From the NCBI GenBank assembly GCA_002332905.1, contig DDAM01000052.1, positions 18,694 through 82,693 on the forward strand: DNA of 64,000 bases, written 5' to 3'. Both the position numbers and the translations under genes were made by a program. A model generated the notes under the pieces. That model worked only from the letters and a program-made list of their open reading frames with translations, ran no database searches and was not told where the DNA came from. The first letter of the stretch is position 1. The number at the start of each line of letters is the position of its first letter. This document shows, one piece after another, positions 17,518-26,728 of the stretch. The DNA is from Firmicutes bacterium UBA2058. GTDB lineage: Bacteria > Bacillota > Clostridia > Tissierellales > Sedimentibacteraceae.

Positions 17518-18579
17518 ATGTCAGGACAAGAAAAAACCGAAAAGGCCACCCCCAAACGAAGGCAAGACGAACGTAAGAAGGGTAATATATTTCAAAGTAA
17601 AGATATTATAACAGTTGGCTCTATAGCAGTTTCCTTCTATGTTTTAAAGTTTTGGATGCCATATATATATAGATTTACTAGTGATACCTTTAAAAAATAT
17701 ATTGGTCTTATAGAAACGACAAATACATTGGATACAAACTTCACGGTTCATTTATTTATGGATATTGCTAAAGTCGTTGCTTCTGTTTCTGGATTAATAA
17801 TAGCTGCTGTAATTCTAGTTGGAATTTTATTAACAGGAGCTCAAACTAGATTTATTTTTTCAAAAGAGGCCTTCAAATTTAAATTTTCAAAGTTAAACCC
17901 ACTCTCGGGTATAAAAAGGATGTTTTCATTACGGTCCTTAATAGAAATTTTGAAAAACATAATAAAAATAATTATTATAGGCATTGTTATATATAATGTT
18001 ATAATCAAAAATTTAAAATTTATTCCCAAATTAATGTATTTCGATATAATGAGTGCTGTTAAATTTGTATTTGATGTAATAATGAGTGCAGTAAACAGTG
18101 TTATTATCTACTTTGTAGCTATGTCAATAATAGACTACATATATCAGTGGTGGGAATATGAAAAAAATATAAAAATGACTAAGCAGGAAATAAAAGACGA
18201 ATATAAAAATACAGAGGGTAATCCTGAAATTAAAGGAAAAATAAAAGAAAAACAAAGAAGAATGTCTATGATGAGGATGATGCAGCAGGTACCTAATGCA
18301 GACGTTATAATCAGAAACCCGACTCATTTTGCTATTGCAATCAAATATGATGAAAGTAGCAGTAGAGCTCCTGTAGTTATAGCAAAAGGACAAGATAATG
18401 TTGCATTAAAAATTATTCAAAAGGCAGTAGATAGTAAAATCCATATAATAGAAAATAAACCTTTAGCAAGAGCACTTTATAGTAAAGTCGAGCTAAATCA
18501 TGAAATTCCAGTAGAATATTATGAACCTATTGCAGAAATTTTAGCGTGGGTATACAAGTTAAAGGAAAAAGGAAAATAA
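17518..18579 (+). CDS. flhB: Flagellar export switch protein FlhB
   Basis: Membrane protein whose cytoplasmic domain switches export from rod/hook to filament substrates. The 353-residue product begins with the FlhB start (GQEKTEKATPKRRQDERKKG) and has four membrane helices. Its C-terminal domain holds the self-cleaving NPTH motif (ADVIIRNPTHFAIAIKYDE, about residue 263). A second, truncated FlhB-like gene with NPKR instead lies at 32294. flhA starts 2 bases after the stop. Confidence 0.96.
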   Translation: MSGQEKTEKATPKRRQDERKKGNIFQSKDIITVGSIAVSFYVLKFWMPYIYRFTSDTFKKYIGLIETTNTLDTNFTVHLFMDIAKVVASVSGLIIAAVILVGILLTGAQTRFIFSKEAFKFKFSKLNPLSGIKRMFSLRSLIEILKNIIKIIIIGIVIYNVIIKNLKFIPKLMYFDIMSAVKFVFDVIMSAVNSVIIYFVAMSIIDYIYQWWEYEKNIKMTKQEIKDEYKNTEGNPEIKGKIKEKQRRMSMMRMMQQVPNADVIIRNPTHFAIAIKYDESSSRAPVVIAKGQDNVALKIIQKAVDSKIHIIENKPLARALYSKVELNHEIPVEYYEPIAEILAWVYKLKEKGK

Positions 18580-18581
18580 AT

Positions 18582-20648
18582 ATGAAACTATTGAATAATA
18601 CAATAACACTTTTTATAATGCTAATAATATTAATGATAATTATTCCATTACCAGCGTTTTTACTGGATTTAATGTTTATTATAAATATTTCATTATCAAT
18701 CATTATATTGTTGACAACAATGTATATAAAAGAAGCATTACAATTTTCTATATTTCCTTCTTTATTGTTGATAACAACAATTTTTAGATTAGCACTAAAT
18801 ATTTCTTCAACTAGACTTATACTTGGAAACGAAGGACAAGCTGGAGCTGTTATCGAAACATTTGGTAACTTTGTACTTCAAGGAAATGCAGTAATTGGAT
18901 TTATTATATTTTTAATTATTGTAATTATTCAATTTTTAGTTATAACAAAGGGAACTGAAAGAGTTGCAGAGGTTTCAGCAAGATTTACACTTGATGCAAT
19001 GCCTGGAAAACAAATGGCAATAGATGCTGACTTGAGTTCAGGTTTAATTACGGAACAAGAAGCAAAGACACGTAGATATAAAATTCAGAAAGAAGCTGAT
19101 TTTTATGGAGCTATGGATGGTGCCACCAAGTTTGTTAAAGGAGATGCAATTGCCTCTATAGTTATTACCTTTATCAACTTTATTGCCGGGGTAATTATAG
19201 GAATGGTTCAAGGTACAGGGTCTTTCTCAGATGTTTTATCAATTTATACAATTGCTACTGTTGGTGATGGTCTTGTTTCACAGTTACCTGCACTATTAAT
19301 CTCAACAGCGGCAGGTATGATAGTTACAAGAGCCGCTTCGGATTCTAGCTTGAGTACAGATATCTTCACACAGTTTCTTTCTCAGCCAATGGTACTGCTT
19401 GTATCAGGTATAGTACTAATAGCTATGAGCTTAATACCAGGATTTCCTAAGCTCCAGATATTGACAATAGCTGCCGTTTTAATCTTTTTGGGAGTTAATC
19501 TTTTAGGAAAGCAAAAGCAAGTTGCAAAAAGAGAGGAACAAAGAGAAACGATTGAACAGCAAGCATCCAATGAAGTATATGACGAGGAAACATACTATAG
19601 AAATATAGATAATATATATGAACTAATTCAAGTGGATCCAATAGAAATGGAAGTTGGATACAGCTTAATTCCACTAGTCGATGAAAGCGCAGGTGGAAGC
19701 TTTATAGACAGAATAGTAATGTTTAGAAGACAATTTGCTGTTGAAATGGGTATGGTTGTTCCGTCAGTCAGATTAAAGGATAACGGATATTTAAATCCAA
19801 ATGAATATTTAATCAAGATAAAGGGTGAGGAAATTGCAAGAGGTGAAATACTTGTTGATTATTTCCTTGCACTAGAGCCAAATAATGTTTCTGGAACTAT
19901 AGACGGTATTGACACCATAGAGCCGGCATATGGTATTCCTAGTAAATGGATAACTAAAGATAAAAAAGAACTGGCAGAAATCTATGGTTATACAGTAATA
20001 GACCCGCTTTCTGTTTTGGTAACACACTTATCAGAAATTGTTAAAAAACATGCACATGAGCTTCTTTCCAGACAAGATATAAATCAATTATTAGCAAATG
20101 CTAAAAAATCAAATGAAACTATAGTTGATGAAGTTGTACCTAATTTAATGAGCTATGGTAATTTGCAAAAAGTACTTGGTAATTTGCTAAAAGAAGGAGT
20201 TCCAATAAAAGATATGGAAACTATTCTTGAAACAATAAGTGACTATGCTGCTTCTATTAAAGACACTGAAATGCTTACTGAGTATATAAGACAGGCATTG
20301 AAGAGAACTGTTACTAGAAAGTGGTCAGATGATGGACAAATTAAGGTTATAACATTAAGTACAGATATAGAAAAACTAATAATAAATTCTATTAACAAAA
20401 ATGAACATGGATCTTACTTATCGATAGATCCGCAAACGATACAAAAAATAGTTACATCCTTATTAGAACAAATAGAAAAATTAAAAGAAATAATAAATGT
20501 TCCAATAATTTTAACATCACCGTTTGTTAGAATATACTTTAAAAAGTTGGTAGATCAGTTTTATCCAAATGCTATAGTTTTATCATTTAATGAAATAGAT
20601 AATTCTGTTCAAATACAAGCTATTGGTAATGTAGAGATTAAAGAGTGA
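18582..20648 (+). CDS. flhA: Flagellar export gate protein FlhA
   Basis: Largest export-gate subunit; its nonameric cytoplasmic ring docks cargo and chaperones. The 688-residue product has an N-terminal membrane half with the conserved FHIPEP region (LRLALNISSTRLIL-like, EVSARFTLDAMPGKQMAIDA). A cytoplasmic half follows. ATG 18582 was chosen since AAGGAAAAAGG precedes it; a GTG at 18546 would overlap flhB. The stop codon TGA lies inside the first arm of a downstream hairpin. flhF, which usually follows, is absent. Confidence 0.96.
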   Translation: MKLLNNTITLFIMLIILMIIIPLPAFLLDLMFIINISLSIIILLTTMYIKEALQFSIFPSLLLITTIFRLALNISSTRLILGNEGQAGAVIETFGNFVLQGNAVIGFIIFLIIVIIQFLVITKGTERVAEVSARFTLDAMPGKQMAIDADLSSGLITEQEAKTRRYKIQKEADFYGAMDGATKFVKGDAIASIVITFINFIAGVIIGMVQGTGSFSDVLSIYTIATVGDGLVSQLPALLISTAAGMIVTRAASDSSLSTDIFTQFLSQPMVLLVSGIVLIAMSLIPGFPKLQILTIAAVLIFLGVNLLGKQKQVAKREEQRETIEQQASNEVYDEETYYRNIDNIYELIQVDPIEMEVGYSLIPLVDESAGGSFIDRIVMFRRQFAVEMGMVVPSVRLKDNGYLNPNEYLIKIKGEEIARGEILVDYFLALEPNNVSGTIDGIDTIEPAYGIPSKWITKDKKELAEIYGYTVIDPLSVLVTHLSEIVKKHAHELLSRQDINQLLANAKKSNETIVDEVVPNLMSYGNLQKVLGNLLKEGVPIKDMETILETISDYAASIKDTEMLTEYIRQALKRTVTRKWSDDGQIKVITLSTDIEKLIINSINKNEHGSYLSIDPQTIQKIVTSLLEQIEKLKEIINVPIILTSPFVRIYFKKLVDQFYPNAIVLSFNEIDNSVQIQAIGNVEIKE

Positions 20649-20754
20649 AATAAAATAACATCTTCACAAAGTGAAATAAAATAACATTTCACTCTATGGA
20701 AAAATCAAAAAACGATTTTTCATTTAATTATTGTTACGTCGTGCTACGACGTAA
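20646..20754 (+). repeat. Intercistronic hairpin array A-A-B-C before fliA
   Basis: First a degenerate A copy starting in the flhA stop codon (TGAA...TTCA, 20646-20666). Then A: AGTGAAAT (20670-20677) with ATTTCACT (20686-20693). B: GAAAAATC (20699-20706) with GATTTTTC (20714-20721). C: TTACGTCGT (20734-20742) with ACGACGTAA (20746-20754). TGGAGG, the fliA ribosome site, follows at once. Confidence 0.8.
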
Positions 20755-20765
20755 TGGAGGTAATT

Positions 20766-21524
20766 ATGATACAAGCTAGTGACATAAAAAATGATAATGC
20801 CTTATGGAAAAAATATTTTGAAACTAAAGACTTATCAATTCGTAATCAAATTATTGATAGATACAGTTATATTGTAAAAATAATTGCAATGAGAATAAGA
20901 GGAGTTTATCAACAATATGGTGACGTAGACGATATTGTAAATGAAGGTATTATAGCTTTAATTGATGCTATAGGTAGATTCGATTTGTCTAAAGATATAA
21001 AATTTGAAACATATGCTACAATTAGAGTAAAAGGTGCTATAATAGATTATGTTAGAAAGCAAGCTTGGACACCCAGACGTGTTAATAAAAATAAAAAGCT
21101 TGTTGAAAATGCTGAAAAAGAGTTAAGTATTAGCCTTAGTAGAAGTCCTTCAGAGCTAGAAATATCCAATTACTTAAAAATTGATGTTTCAGAGTATAAC
21201 AAAATTATTTTAGAGACAAGTAATTCTAGTTTATTATCATTTGAAGATTTGATAAGTGAAGTGACTTACAAAAACTTAAGTTCATCAAGTGACTTGTCTC
21301 CTGAAGATAGTTATGCAAAAAAAGAGTTGGAAAAAGCATTGGCTGATGCTATAGAAAAACTAAGCGAAAAAGAAAAACTAATTATCTCTTTATATTATAA
21401 AGAAGAAATAAGGCTAAAGGATATTGCATCAATATTACAAATAAGCAATTCAAGGGCTTCTCAGATTCATTCACAGGCACTTTTAAAATTAAACGATAGT
21501 ATAAAAAAATATTTCAAAGAATAA
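20766..21524 (+). CDS. fliA: Flagellar sigma factor FliA/SigD
   Basis: Sigma-28 family factor that directs RNA polymerase to late flagellar and chemotaxis promoters. The 252-residue product has region 2 (DDIVNEGIIALIDAIGRFD, then FETYATIRVKGAIIDYVRKQ), region 3, and region 4 with a helix-turn-helix (LKDIASILQISNSRASQIH). ATG 20766 follows GGAGG; an in-frame ATG at 20754 is part of the hairpin C arm. Likely targets in this window are the SigD-type sites near 34.1, 34.3, 38.8 and 42.0 kb. No anti-sigma FlgM gene is visible. Confidence 0.94.
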   Translation: MIQASDIKNDNALWKKYFETKDLSIRNQIIDRYSYIVKIIAMRIRGVYQQYGDVDDIVNEGIIALIDAIGRFDLSKDIKFETYATIRVKGAIIDYVRKQAWTPRRVNKNKKLVENAEKELSISLSRSPSELEISNYLKIDVSEYNKIILETSNSSLLSFEDLISEVTYKNLSSSSDLSPEDSYAKKELEKALADAIEKLSEKEKLIISLYYKEEIRLKDIASILQISNSRASQIHSQALLKLNDSIKKYFKE

Positions 21525-21537
21525 TAATATAAAGGTT

Positions 21538-21589
21538 AAAGAAATCAAAAAACGATTCTTCATCAAATATTATAACGCCGTAAAGGTGT
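21538..21589 (+). repeat. Intercistronic hairpins B-C before flgG1
   Basis: B: an imperfect stem, AAGAAATC (21538-21546 region) with GATTCTT (to 21560), around the conserved AAAAAAC loop. C: ACGCC (21575-21579) with GGTGT (21585-21589). ATGGAGGGG, the ribosome site, follows directly. Confidence 0.65.
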
Positions 21590-21602
21590 AATGGAGGGGA
21601 AA

Positions 21603-22355
21603 ATGTCAAGAGGATTGTATACACTTACTTCTGGAATGCTTACTCAGCAAAAGAAGATAGAAATTTCAAGTAATAACATAGCAAACATAAATACTACAGG
21701 ATATAAAAAAGAACAAGCAGTTACAACAAATTTTGGTTCACTATTAATTAATAAACTACAACAAAATGGAATTTATGAATCATCGACTCCTTTAGGTGAG
21801 GTTTCTTTAATTAGAATTACTGAGGATAATAACACTATTCATTCGCAGGGGACTCTGGATGAGACAAACGGCGCATACGATTTTGCTATTATTGGAGCTG
21901 GATTTTTTGCAGTAAACAATAATGGAACTAATTTGTATACAAGAAATGGAAGTTTTAACTTGGATGAAGATGGATACTTGATATTTAGTGATAAAGGAAG
22001 AGTACAGGGAGAATTTGGTGATATATTCATAGGAACAGATAAGTATGACTTTTTAGAAGATGGTAGTATTTATATAGATGGAGAGCTAATTGATAGAATT
22101 TCAATATATGATTTTGAGGACTACAATACATTAGATAAGGCTTCTGAGGGAATGTATGGAGCAACTGCTGAACCATATTTAGTAGACATGCCACAATTAA
22201 AAAAGGGAATGCTCGAGCGTTCTAATGTTAATTTAACTCAAGAGATGACGGACGTTTTATCATCACAAAGGGCATTACAGTCAAATTCACAAGCATTAAA
22301 AATGTATGATTTGGTTATGGAGAGTGCAGCTAATCAAATCGGTAGAATAAATTAA
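21603..22355 (+). CDS. flgG: Flagellar rod protein FlgF/FlgG family (first copy)
   Basis: Distal or transition rod protein. The 250-residue product has the N-terminal rod motif (KKIEISSNNIANINTTGYKK), the conserved middle segment GAGFFAVNNNGTNLYTRNGS, and the C-terminal motif (MTDVLSSQRALQSNSQALKM). ATG 21603 follows GGAGGGG; an ATG at 21591 lies upstream. Two such genes in a row after sigD match the flhO-flhP (FlgF/FlgG) pair of Firmicutes. Which copy is FlgF and which FlgG is not settled by sequence alone. Confidence 0.88.
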   Translation: MSRGLYTLTSGMLTQQKKIEISSNNIANINTTGYKKEQAVTTNFGSLLINKLQQNGIYESSTPLGEVSLIRITEDNNTIHSQGTLDETNGAYDFAIIGAGFFAVNNNGTNLYTRNGSFNLDEDGYLIFSDKGRVQGEFGDIFIGTDKYDFLEDGSIYIDGELIDRISIYDFEDYNTLDKASEGMYGATAEPYLVDMPQLKKGMLERSNVNLTQEMTDVLSSQRALQSNSQALKMYDLVMESAANQIGRIN

Positions 22356-22407
22356 AAGTGTGAATAAAAACACTTCACACTAAAATTATTATGAAGCCGT
22401 GAAACGG
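22356..22407 (+). repeat. Intercistronic hairpins A-C before flgG2
   Basis: A: AGTGTGAA (22356-22363) with TTCACACT (22373-22380). C: GCCGT (22395-22399) with ACGGC (22403-22407). GTAATGGAGG follows. A begins directly at the flgG1 stop. Confidence 0.8.
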
Positions 22408-22423
22408 CGTAATGGAGGTATTT

Positions 22424-23119
22424 ATGATAAGAGCATTTTACACTGCATCAGCGGGAGCTAATAGCAATCAAACTTATTTAGATGTAATATCAAATAATCT
22501 AGCCAATATACAAACTGAAGGTTATAAGTCTTTAAAACCAGAATTTTCAGACTTATTATACACTAACCTAACTCAAGTAGGAAATGGAAGCTTAATGGTA
22601 GGTAGTGGTTCAAAAATTGACAAAACAGATACATTATTTAATGAAGGAACATTAATTCAAACTGATAAACAGACTGATTTTGCAATTTTGGGTGATGGTT
22701 TTTTTGCTATACAAAAGGAAGATGAAATATTATATACAAGAACTGGCGCCTTTACTGTTGGAAACATAGACGGAGAAAATTATTTAATGTTAGATTCAGG
22801 GTATGTGTTAGATAACAACGAAGAACCCATAATTTTAACTGAAGGCGAGAATGAAATAAATATTGGAGTATATAAATTTACTAATAATTTTGACTTAGAG
22901 AGAGTTGGAAATAATTTATTTAGAATTGCTAACGAAAATGCTGAATATGAAATATCAGAAGTTGCTGAAGTAAAAAGAGGATATGTTGAGGGATCAAATG
23001 TTGTTTTATCACAAGAAATGGTTAAAATGATTCAAACTCAAAGAGCATTTCAATTTAATTCTAGAATAATACAAGTAGCTGATGAAATAGAACAAACAAT
23101 AAATTCTTTAAGAGGATAG
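22424..23119 (+). CDS. flgG: Flagellar rod protein FlgF/FlgG family (second copy)
   Basis: Distal rod protein of 231 residues. It has the N-terminal motif (YLDVISNNLANIQTEGYKSL), the conserved FAILGDGFFAIQKEDE segment, and the C-terminal motif (MVKMIQTQRAFQFNSRII). ATG 22424 follows GGAGG; ATG 22412 lies before it. The stop TAG begins the next hairpin pair. It shares the rod fold with the gene before it but is clearly diverged from it, so this is an old paralogue pair rather than a recent duplication. Confidence 0.88.
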   Translation: MIRAFYTASAGANSNQTYLDVISNNLANIQTEGYKSLKPEFSDLLYTNLTQVGNGSLMVGSGSKIDKTDTLFNEGTLIQTDKQTDFAILGDGFFAIQKEDEILYTRTGAFTVGNIDGENYLMLDSGYVLDNNEEPIILTEGENEINIGVYKFTNNFDLERVGNNLFRIANENAEYEISEVAEVKRGYVEGSNVVLSQEMVKMIQTQRAFQFNSRIIQVADEIEQTINSLRG

Positions 23120-23165
23120 TGTGAACACTTCACACTATAGGGAAGAATCAAAAAAACGATTCTTC
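23118..23165 (+). repeat. Intercistronic hairpins A-B after flgG2
   Basis: A: AGTGTGAA (23118-23125) with TTCACACT (23129-23136), loop of 3. B: GAAGAATC (23142-23149) with GATTCTTC (23158-23165). The B stem differs from the one at 20699 on both arms but still pairs, a compensatory change. Confidence 0.8.
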
Positions 23166-23233
23166 ATCAAAGAATGAAAAATATGATAATGAAAGCATAA
23201 ATAGAGTATTTAATAAAGAGGGAGAATAGTTTT

Positions 23234-24712
23234 ATGGTAGATAATAACTTAGATAAGGATATCGATACAAAAACTGAGAATACCCAAGAAAGTTTAGATG
23301 ATCCAAAATATCTTTTTGATCTTATAGTTTCTGCAAATAAACTTAAAGTTTATTTGAGAGTTAAGTATTGCGAAAAAGGTACGCTAATTGATCCACAAGA
23401 TATATTTGATAGACTAAAAGAAATGAATGTTATATTCGGTATTAAGGAAAATGATATCATAATTTATTGTAAAAATGGTGAATATTTCAAGGAATTAGTG
23501 GCAGCTGAGGGATTAGCACCAGTTCATGGAACTGATGCAAGATTAGAGTACAATTTTAAAATTGATGATTCTGTTGAATTCAAAGAAAAAGAAGATGGCA
23601 CTGTTGACTTTAAAAATATTGATAATATTAAATCAGTGACAAAGGATGGACTTTTATGTACATTAATTCCAGCGATAGATGGAAATCTAGGTAAAGATGT
23701 TTACGGATCTGATATTCCTTATAGTTCTGGAAAAGATGTAGCTTTACCATCGGGTAAAAATACATATGTATCTGAAGATAACCTTAGACTTTATGCTAGT
23801 GTTGATGGAGCAATATACATAAATGCAAAGAATATTGATATAAATAATGTATATACAGTAAAAAATGTTGACCAAACTACAGGAAATATAGATTTTGTAG
23901 GAAGTGTAGTAGTTCAATGTGATGTTAAAGCAGGATTTTGTGTAAAGGCAAAGGATGATATTGTAGTTAAGGGTATGGTAGAAGGCGCAACTCTTGAAGC
24001 TGGTAGGGATATACTTATTAGTAATGGTATGAATGGTAGAGATGTTGGAACTTTAACTGCAAAGGGAAATGTAACTAGTAAATACTTAGAAAATGCAACT
24101 ATAAAGGTTGGCAAAAGTGTTTACTCTGATGCTATTATAAATTGCAACGTATTTGCAGGTGAAAATATAATTCTCAAGGGTAGCAGGGGTGCTATAATTG
24201 GTGGAGAATGTGTAGCCTGTGAATCGATACAGGCTAAAAACATAGGTACTAAAAATAATATTCAGACTAAAATTGAAATCGACTTAGAAAAATACCTAGA
24301 GCTTCATAATCATAAACAAAATCAGAGCCTTATTACAAAGATTAAAGTTGATATAGATGCAAAGCAAAGTGAAGCAGATGAGATAAATGATAAACTTAAT
24401 TACTTAGCTCCATTTATTAAGAAAAGTCCTGCTAATGAAAAAATATATAAGCTGTTGATATTAAAAAAAGCTGAAATCAATAAAGAAATAAATAATTTAA
24501 AAACTTCTTTGTTAGAATTTGATAATAATAATAAAAAAATAACTGACCATAAGATAGTATGTAGTGGAATTATGTATGGAAACACTCGTGTTGTTATTGG
24601 TTGGCTTAGATACTTAGTAAGAGAAGACTTATCTTATACAAAACTTTATAATGATGGCAGTGATATACAGGTTTCTCCATTATTACCATCTGATTTAAAT
24701 ACGGAGGCATAG
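23234..24712 (+). CDS. FapA/DUF342 family protein
   Basis: A 492-residue protein of the FapA (DUF342) family. It has an N-terminal alpha/beta part (about 20-100), then repeated short beta-helix units rich in Gly, Val and Asp (IDFVGSVVVQCDVKAGFCVK, VKGMVEGATLEAGRDILI). A coiled-coil segment lies near 350-430, then a short beta end. Such genes often sit beside sigD, cheC and cheD in Clostridia. Polymer-forming scaffold roles have been proposed for relatives; its job here is unknown. The stop TAG ends 3 bases before the cheC ATG. Confidence 0.8.
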   Translation: MVDNNLDKDIDTKTENTQESLDDPKYLFDLIVSANKLKVYLRVKYCEKGTLIDPQDIFDRLKEMNVIFGIKENDIIIYCKNGEYFKELVAAEGLAPVHGTDARLEYNFKIDDSVEFKEKEDGTVDFKNIDNIKSVTKDGLLCTLIPAIDGNLGKDVYGSDIPYSSGKDVALPSGKNTYVSEDNLRLYASVDGAIYINAKNIDINNVYTVKNVDQTTGNIDFVGSVVVQCDVKAGFCVKAKDDIVVKGMVEGATLEAGRDILISNGMNGRDVGTLTAKGNVTSKYLENATIKVGKSVYSDAIINCNVFAGENIILKGSRGAIIGGECVACESIQAKNIGTKNNIQTKIEIDLEKYLELHNHKQNQSLITKIKVDIDAKQSEADEINDKLNYLAPFIKKSPANEKIYKLLILKKAEINKEINNLKTSLLEFDNNNKKITDHKIVCSGIMYGNTRVVIGWLRYLVREDLSYTKLYNDGSDIQVSPLLPSDLNTEA

Positions 24713-24714
24713 TG

Positions 24715-25338
24715 ATGACTATAAAAAATTTTGAACAACTTAACGAAATGCATATTGATATTTTAAGAGAAATCGGAAATATTGGTGCAGGTAATGCTGC
24801 AACATCTCTATCACAAATGCTTATGAAAAAAGTTGATATGGCAGTACCTGAGGTGAAATTACTTGACATTAATGAAGCTATAGATATTATGGGTGGACCA
24901 GAAAATGTAGTGCTTGGTATATTAATAAGAATGTCTATGGATTTAGAAGGAATGGTAATGTTTTTATTAAAAAGAGATTTCGTGTGTCTAGTAGTAAACT
25001 CTTTACTAGGTACCAATATTGAAAGATTTGAAGATATTGGAGAAATGGAGCTTTCTGCTTTATCTGAAATAGGGAACATTATGATTGCTTCATATATAAA
25101 TTCTATAGCAAGCTTAACGGGAATGACAATTGATATATCAGTACCAGCTTTAACAATTGATATGTCTGGTGCAATTTTAAGCGTACCAGCAATCGAATAT
25201 GCTAATGTGTCTGATAAAATAGTATTTATTCAGGAGAAATTTTTCGCTGATAAAGATTCTGTAGATAGTCATATTTTATTAGTTCCAAGTGTAGAGTCAC
25301 TAAATAAATTATTACAAGGGTTAGGCATTGAAATATGA
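24715..25338 (+). CDS. cheC: CheY-P phosphatase CheC
   Basis: Removes phosphate from CheY and works with CheD in adaptation. The 207-residue product has two intact D/S-x3-E-x2-N-x22-P motifs (DILREIGN and SALSEIGN, each with the Pro 23 residues on). This matches two-site CheC. ATG 24715 follows GGAGG; GTG 24712 is the alternative. The last 4 bases overlap cheD (ATGA), a coupled pair. Confidence 0.94.
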   Translation: MTIKNFEQLNEMHIDILREIGNIGAGNAATSLSQMLMKKVDMAVPEVKLLDINEAIDIMGGPENVVLGILIRMSMDLEGMVMFLLKRDFVCLVVNSLLGTNIERFEDIGEMELSALSEIGNIMIASYINSIASLTGMTIDISVPALTIDMSGAILSVPAIEYANVSDKIVFIQEKFFADKDSVDSHILLVPSVESLNKLLQGLGIEI

Positions 25339-25826
25339 AAAATACAGTTAATGTAGGAATATCCGATATGAAAATTGTATCATCGCCTGATACAGTTGCA
25401 ACATATGCTTTAGGTTCCTGTGTTGGTATTTGTATAATTGATAAAATTAAGCAGGTTGCGGGAATGGTACACATAATGTTACCACAAAATCCAAATCCTT
25501 CTGATACAAAAATTATATTTAAATATGCAGATACCGGAATAGCAGAAATGGTTAGACAATTAGAGAGAAATGGTTGTTTAAGAATGCGTATGACTGCTAA
25601 AATAGCAGGCGGGGCTAAAATGTTTGAAGTAAGCGATGATAAAAACAGTACTATCGGTAATATAGGAGAGAGAAATGTAATTGCTGTTAAAAAAGTTTTG
25701 CAAGATATGAAAATAAGATTAATAGCTGAAGATACCGGTTTAAATTACGGTAGAACGATTTTTTTTGATAGTAGTAATGGAGAATTGTTAGTTAAGTCCT
25801 TTGCAAAGGGTAATAAGGTAATATAA
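25335..25826 (+). CDS. cheD: Chemoreceptor glutamine deamidase CheD
   Basis: Deamidates receptor glutamines and is bound by CheC. The 163-residue product shows the catalytic Cys in ALGSCVGICIIDK, the His in AGMVHIMLP, and the conserved GGAKMFEV region (about residues 93-103). It overlaps cheC by 4 bases. No receptor gene is in the window, so its substrates are encoded elsewhere. Confidence 0.95.
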   Translation: MKNTVNVGISDMKIVSSPDTVATYALGSCVGICIIDKIKQVAGMVHIMLPQNPNPSDTKIIFKYADTGIAEMVRQLERNGCLRMRMTAKIAGGAKMFEVSDDKNSTIGNIGERNVIAVKKVLQDMKIRLIAEDTGLNYGRTIFFDSSNGELLVKSFAKGNKVI

Positions 25827-25891
25827 AAGTACATTTTAAGGAGACTCAGAAGGTTGAAAGAAATGAAAAATAATAAGAAAGTATGCACCGA

Positions 25892-25960
25892 GCCCATGCA
25901 CAAATATTTTGTCTTTATTGAAAATAAAGACTGGGTTCATTGTGCGATAAAGGCATGGGC
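25892..25960 (+). other. Nested stem-loop before the ParA-like gene
   Basis: GCCCATGC (25892-25899) pairs with GCATGGGC (25953-25960). Inside, GCACAA (25898-25903) pairs with TTGTGC (25940-25945), and GTCTTTATT (25911-25919) pairs with AATAAAGAC (25923-25931). The structure ends 6 bases before the ATG of the next gene. A 33-codon frame (25863-25964, ATG after GAAGG) runs through it and could be a tiny gene, but its sequence is explained by the palindromes. Confidence 0.55.
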
Positions 25961-25966
25961 ATAAAA

Positions 25967-26728
25967 ATGGCAAAGACTATTTGCATTACTAATCAAAAAG
26001 GTGGTGTTGGTAAAACTACAACTACATATGCTCTAGGCTTGGGGTTAAGAAAAAAAGGTTACAAAGTATTAATAGTAGACCTTGATCCACAGGGAAATCT
26101 TAGCTTTAGTGTTGGCGCAGAAACTGAGGAAAGTATAACTATATATGAAGTATTAAAGGGTGAATATAATGCTGAAGAAGCAATACAACATACTCCAATT
26201 ATAGATATTGTACCTTCCAATATAGTTTTAAGCGGTGTTGATTTGGAATTTACATATACAGGCAGGGAGTTCTTATTAAGAGAAGCATTATCAAATGTTC
26301 AAAATATTTATGATTATATTATTGTTGATACTCCACCATCTTTAAATATTTTAACAGTTAATGCTTTTGCACTATCTAATAAGATAATTATACCTATGAT
26401 AGCTGATATATTTAGCTTACAAGGTATTGCACAACTTTATGAAACAATTGATAGGGTAAAAAGATATTGTAATCCTTCTATTAACATAGAAGGTATTCTA
26501 TTAACTAGGTATAATAAAAGAGTTATTTTAAGTAGTGAAATAAAGGGAACAGCTGAGATGATAGCTAAAGAATTAAATACAACAGTTTTTAATACTCATA
26601 TTAGATCTAGTATAAGTATTCAAGAAGCACAAACTAAGCAAGAAAATTTATATGAATACGCACCACGTAATTCAGCAGTAATGGATTATATGCAATTTGT
26701 TGAAGAACTGTTATCAAGAGGTATATAG
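25967..26728 (+). CDS. ParA/Soj family ATPase
   Basis: Deviant Walker ATPase of the ParA/MinD superfamily, 253 residues. The P-loop is KGGVGKTTTTYALG with the signature Lys. Switch regions are DLDPQGNLS and VDTPPSLNIL. It resembles chromosomal Soj and plasmid ParA more than FlhG (no FlhG N-terminal extension). In a chemotaxis operon a ParC-like role, placing receptor arrays or motors, is possible. It starts at ATG 25967; TTG 25940 and ATG 25955 fall in the leader palindrome. No ParB gene is nearby. Confidence 0.85.
   Translation: MAKTICITNQKGGVGKTTTTYALGLGLRKKGYKVLIVDLDPQGNLSFSVGAETEESITIYEVLKGEYNAEEAIQHTPIIDIVPSNIVLSGVDLEFTYTGREFLLREALSNVQNIYDYIIVDTPPSLNILTVNAFALSNKIIIPMIADIFSLQGIAQLYETIDRVKRYCNPSINIEGILLTRYNKRVILSSEIKGTAEMIAKELNTTVFNTHIRSSISIQEAQTKQENLYEYAPRNSAVMDYMQFVEELLSRGI

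Noticed and set aside
25967..26728. FlhG (YlxH) call for the ParA-like gene
   Set aside because: Its P-loop and switch motifs fit Soj/ParA, it lacks the FlhG N-terminal segment, and flhF is absent.
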